Source: JBLYYQ01 sp048550035 (GTDB lineage: Bacteria > Nitrospinota_A > UBA7883 > JBLYYQ01). Taken from it: 26,768 nucleotides of DNA. Where the stretch lies: assembly GCA_048550035.1 (NCBI GenBank), contig JBLYYQ010000103.1, positions 1-26,768 of the forward strand. Direction: 5' to 3'. Shown piece by piece: positions 1 through 6,613 of this stretch. The position numbers and the translations under genes are program-made. A model generated the notes under the pieces. The model ran no database searches. It was not told the origin of the DNA and was given only the letters and a program-made list of their open reading frames with translations. The first letter of the stretch is position 1, and each line of letters begins with the position of its first letter.

Positions 1-399
1 AAGGACGTGGTTAAGGTTGGAGCTGAGCGATTTATTATTCCGACTACCACCATCCGTGAGTCATTACGCCCGCAAGAGGATGAGATTAAGACAATCAAGC
101 AAGAGGGTGAGATGCTTCATATTAGAGGAAGAATGGTACCACTTGTCTGGTTGGATAGAGTTTTAAATATAGCAAATCCGCATGCATTTACCCCTTCTGA
201 TGGATTAGTAGTTATAGTTGAAAATGATGGCAAAGAATATGGTTTTGTTGTTGATGATCTATTAGGTCAGCAGCATGTAGTAATAAAGAATTTAGGAGCA
301 CGATTTAAAGGGATTCCCGGCATATTAGGCGGTACAATTTTAGGAGATGGAAAGGTAGGATTAATATTGGATGTTCCGGGAATAGTTGTGATGAATTAG
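1..399 (+). CDS. cheA: CheA histidine kinase, C-terminal CheW-like (P5) domain, 5' partial
   Basis: The reading frame is open from base 1 and ends at 399, so only the last 132 residues are present; the GTG at 7 is an internal Val codon, not a start. The visible part is a CheW/P5 SH3-like domain. 'VGAERFIIPTTTIRESLRP' is the usual opening of the second half of CheA P5, followed by 'GRMVPLVWLDRVL', 'GFVVDDLLGQQHVVIKNLG' and the closing 'GTILGDGKVGLILDVPGIV'. In CheA this domain docks the kinase to CheW and chemoreceptor arrays on the inner membrane. The following Che genes confirm the context. The HATPase, dimerisation and P1 domains lie upstream, outside the window. I am sure of the domain; a shorter CheW-only protein is unlikely because the closing strands match CheA best. 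Confidence 0.9.
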   Translation, partial: KDVVKVGAERFIIPTTTIRESLRPQEDEIKTIKQEGEMLHIRGRMVPLVWLDRVLNIANPHAFTPSDGLVVIVENDGKEYGFVVDDLLGQQHVVIKNLGARFKGIPGILGGTILGDGKVGLILDVPGIVVMN

Positions 400-453
400 A
401 TTTTGTTTGGCATCGCAAAGTAGAAACAACTTTTTTTAGAAAGGTTATTTATT

Positions 454-885
454 ATGTCAATTCCACTGATGATAGTTGACGATGAAGAAGGTATCAGGAA
501 CTCGCTCAAGGAATATTTTGAGATGGAAGGTTACGATGTTGATACTGCTAAGGATGGCGAAGAAGCTATCAAGATGACAAAGCAGAAGAAATATTCAATC
601 GTCTTGATGGATATCAATATGCCACTGCTAGACGGTATAGAGAGTATGCAAGCGATCAAGGAGATAGATTTTTCGATTCAGGTTATCATGATGACGGCGT
701 ACTCCACCTTTGAAAAGACAATGAAATCTTTAGAGCTAGGAGCGACTGACTATATTCTAAAGCCGTTTGGAGAGCTAGATGAACTACTACGACTAGTGGA
801 GATATCTGAAGAGCGCTTATCAAGATGGCGTCGTAATATGGCAGAGTCAATAGTCAAACAGCGCAAATCAATGCAGCACAGATAA
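454..885 (+). CDS. Stand-alone receiver-domain response regulator
   Basis: This 143-residue protein is a complete receiver domain (about 1-122) with a short basic tail. Visible landmarks are the acidic pocket D9-D10, phospho-acceptor D53 in 'VLMDINMP', switch T81 in 'IMMTAYS', and K103 in 'YILKPF'. It has no output domain, so like CheY it probably acts by docking to another protein or as a phosphate sink. The sequence between the landmarks looks more like a DctD/NtrC-type receiver than a classical flagellar CheY, so the gene symbol is left open. The last 20 residues ('RWRRNMAES...') are Arg/Lys-rich and longer than a minimal CheY. It lies 54 bases after cheA with an AGAAAGG ribosome-binding site before the ATG. 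The likely phosphodonors are the upstream CheA and the Hpt-CheW protein. Confidence 0.88.
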   Translation: MSIPLMIVDDEEGIRNSLKEYFEMEGYDVDTAKDGEEAIKMTKQKKYSIVLMDINMPLLDGIESMQAIKEIDFSIQVIMMTAYSTFEKTMKSLELGATDYILKPFGELDELLRLVEISEERLSRWRRNMAESIVKQRKSMQHR

Positions 886-889
886 ATTC

Positions 890-958
890 ATGCTGCAAGA
901 GTATAGATTAAACCGTGACTATGTTAATGAGGTCATAACTAAAGCAGATCTAAGCTAA
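890..958 (+). CDS. Possible 22-codon small ORF between the receiver gene and cheR
   Basis: An ATG-initiated frame of 22 codons fills the gap between the receiver gene (stop at 885) and cheR (start at 962), leaving 4 and 3 bases. The peptide begins MLQEYRLNRD and ends TKADLS. It is in the same frame as cheR and is separated from it only by a TAA. No clear Shine-Dalgarno sequence precedes it. It could be a translated leader peptide coupling cheR to the receiver gene, a remnant of an N-terminal extension of CheR, or chance. Chance is quite possible for so short a frame. Confidence 0.25.
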   Translation: MLQEYRLNRDYVNEVITKADLS

Positions 959-961
959 CCT

Positions 962-1789
962 ATGAGGGCCTTTGAACATATAGCGCTATCTGACGAAGAG
1001 TTTCAATTATTTCGTGACTATATCTACAATGTAAGTGGCATTGAACTAACAGATAAAAAAAAAGATATGCTAAAAGCGCGTCTCAATAAAAGGATCTCAG
1101 ATAGAGGGATATCATCTTACTATGAATATTTTAAGATTGTATCAAATAATTCAGAAGAGACACGTGCATTATTGGATGCAATCTCAACTAATCTTACTTT
1201 TTTTTTTCGCGAATCAAGGCATTTTCAATTTTTAGAGGAGAGAGTTATTCCAGAGCTGATAAGGAAGGATAACAACTCAATTAGAATCTGGAGCGCAGGT
1301 TGCTCTTCAGGAGAAGAAGCATATTCAATCGCAATAATATTTTTGTTAAATGTTCGAAATTTAGATAGATTGGATATAAAAATCTTAGCAACTGATATCT
1401 CAGATGAAATACTGCAACAAGGACAATTAGGTCAGTATAGTGCCACGGATCTACAAAATATTGAGAGCCAAATTATAAATAGATATTTCGAGAAGTATTA
1501 TGAAAATGATAATCAAAAATATCAAATTTCAGAAGAAGTTAAGCGCTTAGTTAAGTTTAAGCGTTTAAACTTAATGCAACCACTATTCCCATTCAAGGGA
1601 GAGTTCGATCTTATTTTTTGTAGAAACGTTATGATTTATTTTGAGAAAATAAAGAGAGAGCGTCTAGTCAATAAATATTATGACCTATTAAAAGAGGGTG
1701 GATATTTATTTATAGGTCACTCTGAGAGCCTGATTCCGGTCAATCACAAATTTCAAAATATTGAGCCAACGATCTACAAGAAGGTTTAA
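962..1789 (+). CDS. cheR: CheR, chemoreceptor glutamate O-methyltransferase
   Basis: CheR transfers methyl groups from S-adenosylmethionine to glutamates on chemoreceptors for adaptation. The 275-residue length is normal. The N-terminal helical domain (about 8-75) carries the family motif around residues 77-83 ('NLTFFFR', where N-x-T-x-F-F-R is usual). The SAM-binding domain shows 'IWSAGCSSGEEAYSIAI' (109-125), 'ATDIS' (143-147) and 'FDLIFCRNVMIYF' (215-227), the last two being the ribose-contacting and post-motif strands. The ATG at 962 gives an N-terminus of usual length. The gene contains an A9 run near 1065 and a T10 run at 1198-1207 that encodes the FFF of the motif. Nine bases separate it from the next gene, consistent with one operon. 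Confidence 0.95.
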   Translation: MRAFEHIALSDEEFQLFRDYIYNVSGIELTDKKKDMLKARLNKRISDRGISSYYEYFKIVSNNSEETRALLDAISTNLTFFFRESRHFQFLEERVIPELIRKDNNSIRIWSAGCSSGEEAYSIAIIFLLNVRNLDRLDIKILATDISDEILQQGQLGQYSATDLQNIESQIINRYFEKYYENDNQKYQISEEVKRLVKFKRLNLMQPLFPFKGEFDLIFCRNVMIYFEKIKRERLVNKYYDLLKEGGYLFIGHSESLIPVNHKFQNIEPTIYKKV

Positions 1790-1798
1790 ACTATTATC

Positions 1799-2704
1799 AT
1801 GAATGAAGAAACAGAGGCAGAGTTTTATTCAGACAGTCAATCTCATATTGATTTAATAGAGGATGCAATGCTTAGGCTTGAGAGCAATCTAGAGAACCAA
1901 AGCTTAATTGATGATATTTTCAGGCGTGTCCATTCGATCAAAGGAAATGCAGGAATACTAGGTCTAACGGAGATTCATGATCATGGTCAAATATTTGAAA
2001 CATTTTTGTCCAAGGTCAGGAAGCGCAGGCGTGCCACTTCTGGCGAGGTTGATATAATGCTACATAAATTAGATACACTAAAGTCTCTTATGTTTGGCAA
2101 CAGTAGTAAGAAGTCAAATCATAAACTATCTGCCGACAGAGTTAGTAGAGCAAAAATAGGCGAGGTTGATTTAGTTGAGAGCAGCAAAATGAGATCAAAC
2201 GGTGCTATAAAATCTAGCCAGATAGATGAGCCATCTATCAGGTCTCAGGGATCAAAAGAGCCATTGGATGTTATGACATTTCTTGTTTTCATGTTGGATA
2301 ATGAACGTTATGGGATGAACATTTCACTAGTAAAAGAAATTATATTAAAAGAGCCGGTAACGCCAGTGCCAAATAGTTTGACATTCGTAGATGGAGTTAT
2401 GAACTTACGAGATCAAGTAATTGCAGTATTTGATTTAAAGAGGAAGCTCTCTATTCCAGCAAGCAATGATAATGGAGCGAGCAAGAATGTTATAATAGTT
2501 GATATTGGTAAGAGTGTGACAGGCTTATATGTGGATAAAGTTTTAGGTATAGAGGAGATTGGTCAAGCAGATATAACTCCAATCGAGAGATTCCACGACC
2601 GATTAAATACAGATTATTTAAGTGGAGTTGCAAAGAGTTCTGAGGGACCGATTATATTGATAAACATTTTGGAGCTTTGCCCACCGAACGAGCGGCTATA
2701 TTAG
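1799..2704 (+). CDS. Hpt (P1)-linker-CheW (P5-like) fusion, kinase-less CheA-like protein
   Basis: This 301-residue protein has two recognisable domains. Residues about 5-98 form a histidine phosphotransfer domain with the motif 'VHSIKGNAGILGL', where H45 is the predicted phosphorylated histidine, followed by the supporting helix 'HDHGQIFETFLSKVR'. Residues about 105-155 are a Ser/Lys/Arg-rich linker. Residues about 157-298 are a CheW domain with 'FLVFMLDNERYGM' and 'GVMNLRDQVIAVFDL' (NLRG is usual; here NLRD). No dimerisation or HATPase domain is present, so it cannot phosphorylate itself and must receive phosphate, most simply from the CheA encoded just upstream. The layout matches a CheA reduced to P1 and P5, known for Rhodobacter sphaeroides CheA3. 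It may also serve as the CheW adaptor of this cluster. Confidence 0.85.
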   Translation: MNEETEAEFYSDSQSHIDLIEDAMLRLESNLENQSLIDDIFRRVHSIKGNAGILGLTEIHDHGQIFETFLSKVRKRRRATSGEVDIMLHKLDTLKSLMFGNSSKKSNHKLSADRVSRAKIGEVDLVESSKMRSNGAIKSSQIDEPSIRSQGSKEPLDVMTFLVFMLDNERYGMNISLVKEIILKEPVTPVPNSLTFVDGVMNLRDQVIAVFDLKRKLSIPASNDNGASKNVIIVDIGKSVTGLYVDKVLGIEEIGQADITPIERFHDRLNTDYLSGVAKSSEGPIILINILELCPPNERLY

Positions 2705-2712
2705 ATTTTAGA

Positions 2713-3738
2713 ATGATCAAAGTTTTAATCATTGATGACTCAGCTATTGTCTGCAAAGTTCTAAACGGGATACTAAGCGAAGCAGAAGATATCGAGGTAA
2801 TAGGTTCAGCTTCTGATCCATACGAAGCTCGCGCTATGATTGTAGATCATAAGCCAGATGTTATAACACTCGATATTGAGATGCCAAGAATGGATGGGAC
2901 GAGTTTTCTAAAGATATTAATGAAGCATTACCCAATTCCTACTGTAATGATTTCATCATTGACTAAGGAGGGTGCCGAGATAACCTTGCAAGCATTAGAG
3001 CTAGGAGCAGTTGATTTTCTAGCTAAGCCGGTTTTAAGCAAAGAGAATATAGCGGAGATATCGCTAGAGTTGATAGATAAGATATATGCAGCATCGAAAG
3101 TAGATATAGGTAAAATCAGTAATCGAGTGCAGAATGAAGGAAGCTTAACCTTGCCAGATCTTTTCATGACAGACAAGATTATAGCAATAGGAGCTTCGAT
3201 AGGAGGGACGAATGCGTTAAGGAATCTCTTGTCTGCGATGCCGAGCAATTCTCCACCGATACTTGTTACGCAACATATGACAGCTGGATTTACGAAGTCA
3301 TTTGCCAAACGATTAGACTCAATATGCAAGGTAGAGGTAAGAGAAGCTAAGATGAACGATCAGCTAAAGAGAGGTGTATGCTTAATAGCTCCTGGTTCAG
3401 GCCATATGCGTTTAAAGAAAGTAGCGGGTAAAGATGTAGTTGACATTTCTGATGAAGAACTTATCTGTGGACACCGCCCATCAGTTGAGGTTCTGTTTGA
3501 ATCGATGGCAAATGTTGCCAAAAAGCGAGGAATTGGGATTATGCTAACAGGTATGGGATCCGATGGAGCCAATGCTATGTTAGCTATGAAAAATAATGGC
3601 GGATATAATATTGCACAAGACGAGGCAACCTCTTTAGTTTTTGGGATGCCCAAAGAAGCAATTAAACTCGGAGGAGTTGACCAGGTTGCACCATTAGATA
3701 AAATTGGAGAACTAGTTATCAAACAACTAATTGGGTAG
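2713..3738 (+). CDS. cheB: CheB, receptor methylesterase/deamidase response regulator
   Basis: CheB removes methyl groups from chemoreceptors and is switched on by phosphorylation from CheA. The N-terminal receiver (about 1-120) shows D8-D9, phospho-acceptor D54 in 'ITLDIEMP', and K105. The C-terminal esterase domain (about 150-341) carries the Ser-His-Asp triad: S162 in 'GASIGGT', H188 in 'TQHMTAGF', D284 in 'TGMGSDG'. I chose the ATG at 2713, which begins exactly at 'MIKVLIIDDS'. The open frame extends upstream to a TTG at 2677, but that would overlap the previous gene and add residues unlike CheB. The gap to the Hpt-CheW stop is 8 bases, so translation is probably coupled. Length (341) is typical. 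It is the last gene of the cluster seen here; no cheD, cheC or cheZ follows. Confidence 0.95.
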   Translation: MIKVLIIDDSAIVCKVLNGILSEAEDIEVIGSASDPYEARAMIVDHKPDVITLDIEMPRMDGTSFLKILMKHYPIPTVMISSLTKEGAEITLQALELGAVDFLAKPVLSKENIAEISLELIDKIYAASKVDIGKISNRVQNEGSLTLPDLFMTDKIIAIGASIGGTNALRNLLSAMPSNSPPILVTQHMTAGFTKSFAKRLDSICKVEVREAKMNDQLKRGVCLIAPGSGHMRLKKVAGKDVVDISDEELICGHRPSVEVLFESMANVAKKRGIGIMLTGMGSDGANAMLAMKNNGGYNIAQDEATSLVFGMPKEAIKLGGVDQVAPLDKIGELVIKQLIG

Positions 3739-3755
3739 TAATTATTTGTCATCAA

Positions 3756-3796
3756 GCAGGTTGAGATCATATATACCAAAAGAGGTAATCTCCTGC
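3756..3796 (+). other. Imperfect hairpin after cheB and just before the next promoter
   Basis: GCAG (3756-3759) pairs with CTGC (3793-3796), and GAGAT (3763-3767) pairs with ATCTC (3788-3792), with a 3-base bulge and a loop of about 20 bases. No T-run follows, so it is not a standard intrinsic terminator. It ends 7 bases before the -35 box at 3804. It could help end the che transcript or be a binding site for a regulator of the downstream gene. Confidence 0.4.
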
Positions 3797-3803
3797 AGTG
3801 ATA

Positions 3804-3832
3804 TTGACACTATTAGCCAGTAGTGTTATGAT
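3804..3832 (+). promoter_or_regulatory. Near-consensus sigma-70 promoter with internal palindrome
   Basis: A perfect -35 box TTGACA (3804-3809) is followed by a 17-base spacer and the -10 box TATGAT (3827-3832, one mismatch from consensus). Transcription should start near 3839, leaving a leader of about 33 bases before the ATG at 3872. A strong ribosome-binding site, AGGGGG (3858-3863), follows. Within the core promoter, ACACTA (3807-3812) and TAGTGT (3821-3826) form a perfect 6-8-6 inverted repeat that nearly fills the spacer. That placement suits an operator for a repressor or a DNA-distorting activator. Confidence 0.8.
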
Positions 3833-3871
3833 GTAGGTGCTATCATTTAATCTTAACAGGGGGCTTTTAAA

Positions 3872-5521
3872 ATGTCTAAACGAATGTACAAATATCTTGA
3901 TGTAGTGCTGCTAGCCGCTATTGTTTTATTGTTTGGCAGTCTGTTTGTGGATGCAAAAGCTGCCTATATTAAAGGTTTGTCAGAGCAGGTAATTGCGGTC
4001 AAACCAGACAAGATGGTTATGGAGCCAATGATGTGTGGCAACCCTAAACATATGATGGGGGGCTGTTTTGCTTTAGAGTCTGGTGTATTGGATCTCAACC
4101 TTACTGAAGATCAGGCTGCTAAGTTAGAGAAGATAGAGAGTAAAGGTCAATCAGACTATCAAAATAGCAATAAAAAGTTGTACAAATTGAAGAAAAAATT
4201 TCACAAAGAGGTAGATAAAGATAACCCAAAAACATCGAAATTAGAAAAATTAAAAGATGAAATTGGGCAAATACGATCAGAAATAGAGCTAAATAAGTTA
4301 ACTTCAAAGGAAGAGTCGATAGAGATTCTAGATTCGGCTCAGAAAGCTAAACTGCAACAATTTATGAATGATCGTCCATCTATGAATAAAAAGTTACAAA
4401 AGCTCTCTGATAAATATTATAAAGCATCAATGAAAAGCTCTGAAAAGCTACAAAAGTTAAAAATGGAGTTTTATGATGAGCTGTTTAAAGAAAAGAGTAG
4501 TGAAAGCAATTTAAATAAACTCAAAAAGTTGATAATAGCTGAGAGTTCAAAAATGAAGCGAGGGAAGCTTGATTTAAAGGAATCGACTGTAATGAGTTTG
4601 ACTTCAGAACAGAAGGCCACCCGTAAAAAAATGATGAGCAACATGTCGCCTAAAGGTGGTAAAAAGAAGGGACACATGATGTCCAGAGGCAGAGGTGGCG
4701 GTCGTCACATTATGATGTCTGGTTGTGGCATGGGAGCTGGCGGCGGCGATCATATGATGATGTCTGGTGGCGGTATGGGAGCTGGCGGTGGTCCTATGAT
4801 GATGTCTGACTGCCCTATGGGAGCTGGCGGCGGTCCTATGATGATGCATGGCGGTGGTATGGGAGCTGGTGGCGGTCACATGATGATGTCTGGCGGCGGT
4901 ATGGGAGCTAGAGGATACACTCATTATGATTCAGATTTTAAATCTCTTAATCTCACATCCGAGCAAGATAGCAAGCTTGAGATGTTAAGATCAGATCGTA
5001 GCACAGCACTTAAAGCTGCTAGAGAAAAATTACAGATGCTAAGAAAGAAGTTTCATGCAGAGTTAGAAAAAGAGAATCCAAACGTGGCTGAGCTAGCTAA
5101 CCTAAAAAGTTCAATAGTTAATGAGAGTGCAAAAGTAACAGCCTCAAATCTTACAATTCACCAACAGTTTATCTCAATCTTAGATGTAGCACAAAAATCA
5201 AAGCAACGAGAAATAATGACTGCGCGTATGGCTCGGCAGAGTAAAATGCAGACTCAAAGAAAAAGCTATATGACCGAGGCTAAAGGAAACTACGAAAAGT
5301 TAAGAGCATTAAAAATGGAGTTTCATAATGAGCTGTTCCAAGAGAAAGTAAGTCAAAGTGATTTAGCGACTAAAAAAGAGGCGATTGCAAATCAAGTGGC
5401 AACTTTAACGAAGATGAGATTGACTCATCACCAAGCTGTTTCAGCTACAATGACCCCTGAAGATAAGGCAGCTCATGCAAAAATGCGCAAGCAGATGATG
5501 AAAAAGATGTATAAAAGGTAA
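3872..5521 (+). CDS. Secreted four-module Spy/CpxP-like protein with Met/Gly/His-rich repeat hinge
   Basis: The 549-residue protein begins with a hydrophobic signal or anchor (about 8-30, possible cleavage near 'VDAKA'). It then has a Met/Cys patch ('EPMMCGNPKHMMGGC', 51-65), two helical modules (about 72-170 and 171-255), a Met/Gly/His-rich tandem repeat (about 268-348), and two more modules (about 355-450 and 455-549). Spy/CpxP-type LTxxQ motifs occur at 77-81 (LTEDQ), 243-247 and 361-365 (LTSEQ), with related 'ILDxAQ' at 151-157 and 436-441. Modules 1 and 3 share 'KKFHxE..K.NP', and modules 2 and 4 share 'KMEF..ELF.EK', indicating duplication of a two-module unit. Spy/CpxP proteins are periplasmic chaperones or metal-stress proteins of about 160 residues. 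A metal (copper) or envelope-stress role is my inference. The gene stands alone behind its own strong promoter. Confidence 0.75.
   Translation: MSKRMYKYLDVVLLAAIVLLFGSLFVDAKAAYIKGLSEQVIAVKPDKMVMEPMMCGNPKHMMGGCFALESGVLDLNLTEDQAAKLEKIESKGQSDYQNSNKKLYKLKKKFHKEVDKDNPKTSKLEKLKDEIGQIRSEIELNKLTSKEESIEILDSAQKAKLQQFMNDRPSMNKKLQKLSDKYYKASMKSSEKLQKLKMEFYDELFKEKSSESNLNKLKKLIIAESSKMKRGKLDLKESTVMSLTSEQKATRKKMMSNMSPKGGKKKGHMMSRGRGGGRHIMMSGCGMGAGGGDHMMMSGGGMGAGGGPMMMSDCPMGAGGGPMMMHGGGMGAGGGHMMMSGGGMGARGYTHYDSDFKSLNLTSEQDSKLEMLRSDRSTALKAAREKLQMLRKKFHAELEKENPNVAELANLKSSIVNESAKVTASNLTIHQQFISILDVAQKSKQREIMTARMARQSKMQTQRKSYMTEAKGNYEKLRALKMEFHNELFQEKVSQSDLATKKEAIANQVATLTKMRLTHHQAVSATMTPEDKAAHAKMRKQMMKKMYKR
4730..4912 (+). 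repeat. In-frame 42-bp tandem repeat (MGAGGGxMMMSGGG units)
   Basis: The word ATGGGAGCT recurs at 4730, 4775, 4817, 4859 and 4901, giving one 45-base unit and three 42-base units, then a partial copy. Each unit encodes about 14 residues of the form M-G-A-G-G-G-x-M-M-M-S-G-G-G, with His, Asp or Pro at x and one unit carrying D-C-P. It lies wholly inside the Spy-like gene and keeps its frame, so unit gain or loss would change hinge length without a frameshift. Confidence 0.9.
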
Positions 5522-5546
5522 AACTTAGCAGTCAAGATTAAGTTGG

Positions 5547-6500
5547 CTAGATTAATATATAGAGTATAAAAAATATGTAGAGGCTAATGAGGATGAGTCC
5601 GCTTGTTCTCCTAGCCTTTCCTATTATTGCAAGTGGTATTAGTGCAAGGGTAAAAAGTAACATTACAATCATCTCTTGATTCAAGACTGATTTTGAAACT
5701 TCAATAGGTGCAACGATTGCGGCGAGCCCTAGTATCAAGCCGATATTGTATATGTTAGAGCCGACGATAGCGCCGATTGCAATGTCTGATTTTCGTTTTA
5801 TAGTTGCTATTACAGTAGTAGCTAGTTCTGGTATGCTTGTGCCGATTGCGACAATCGTTATACCTATAATAAGCTCACTAACACCAACAGCCCTTGCTAG
5901 GGATACTGCGCTTTCAACTAACAGATAAGCTCCGGTTAACAAAATAGCGATCCCTAAGATGGTAACTATAGATTCAAACAGTAGTGATGGTCGCTTTTTC
6001 ACAATCAACTCATTAGTCACTGCGAGGGCAATCTCTACTTCTGGTCGTTTTTTATTGTACTTGATAGATATAAGAAGATAGGCATTAAAGAGGATTAATC
6101 CAGTCAATAGCAAGATTCCGTCAAGAAAAGATAGATTCTGATCATATGCTAATGCAAAGAGCAGTAATGTAAAGAGGAGCAAAATAGGGTACTCTTTAAT
6201 TGCGATCTCCCTTGCAAACAAAAGTGGTGTGATAGTCGCTCCGATCGCTAAAACAGCCCCAATGTTAGCAATATTAGAGCCAAGCACATTCCCAAGTGTA
6301 ACATCTGTTGAACCTCGTATTGAGGCATAAATTGATGCAACAAGCTCTGGGGCGGATGTTCCAATAGCAACAACAGTTAGCCCAATGATAGCAGGGCGCA
6401 ATCCCAAAATTAATGCAACATTAACAGAACCACGAATAAGAAGCTCAGCTCCAATGTATAACATCACAAGCCCTACTATAATGAGCAAACAATCTAACAT
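5547..6500 (-). CDS. Inner-membrane Na+(cation)/Ca2+ exchanger, CaCA family (YrbG/CaxA type)
   Basis: This 317-residue, almost entirely hydrophobic protein carries the two inverted alpha-repeats that define CaCA exchangers. Repeat 1 shows 'GTSAPEL' (47-53) and 'GNVLGSNIANIG' (70-81). Repeat 2 shows 'GTSIPEL' (220-226) and 'GAIVGSNIYNIG' (243-254). The acidic and polar residues of these motifs line the ion path and bind Ca2+ and Na+. About ten membrane helices are expected, with a short polar loop near 148-170 ('KYNKKRPEVE'). Length matches the YrbG family. It lies 113 bases downstream of pgi on the same strand, so it may be transcribed separately; no strong promoter is obvious in the gap. It converges on the Spy-like gene with only 25 bases between stops and no clear terminator. 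Confidence 0.9.
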   Translation of the reverse strand: MLDCLLIIVGLVMLYIGAELLIRGSVNVALILGLRPAIIGLTVVAIGTSAPELVASIYASIRGSTDVTLGNVLGSNIANIGAVLAIGATITPLLFAREIAIKEYPILLLFTLLLFALAYDQNLSFLDGILLLTGLILFNAYLLISIKYNKKRPEVEIALAVTNELIVKKRPSLLFESIVTILGIAILLTGAYLLVESAVSLARAVGVSELIIGITIVAIGTSIPELATTVIATIKRKSDIAIGAIVGSNIYNIGLILGLAAIVAPIEVSKSVLNQEMIVMLLFTLALIPLAIIGKARRTSGLILISLYIFFILYILI

Positions 6501-6613
6501 ATATTACGGTTCCTATTATGAGGCTACTATTTTTAAAGATGATTTAATCTAGCTACTATCAGTCTAAGTTAACATCTGATCATACTTGTTAGCCTGTCAG
6601 CTGATTAGCACTA

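Noticed and set aside
1..399. A possible stand-alone CheW gene at the left edge
   Set aside because: The frame is open at base 1 and its motifs match the end of the CheA P5 domain, so it is a window truncation and not a small gene.
2677..2712. Upstream TTG start for CheB
   Set aside because: It would overlap the Hpt-CheW gene and add 12 residues not seen in CheB; the ATG at 2713 begins exactly at the receiver domain.
4730..4912. Regular repeats that could suggest a CRISPR array
   Set aside because: The units are contiguous, degenerate, in frame and lack unique spacers; they are coding tandem repeats.
4604..4924. His/Thr/Ser-rich 106-codon open frame on the minus strand
   Set aside because: It lies opposite the Met/Gly tandem repeat; the His-rich pattern is simply the complement of ATG/GGC repeats. 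There is no independent start signal or family match.
5581..5625. GATGAGTCCGC resembling the hammerhead ribozyme core
   Set aside because: The required CGAAA half and the closing stems are absent, and the bases encode the C-terminus of the exchanger on the other strand.
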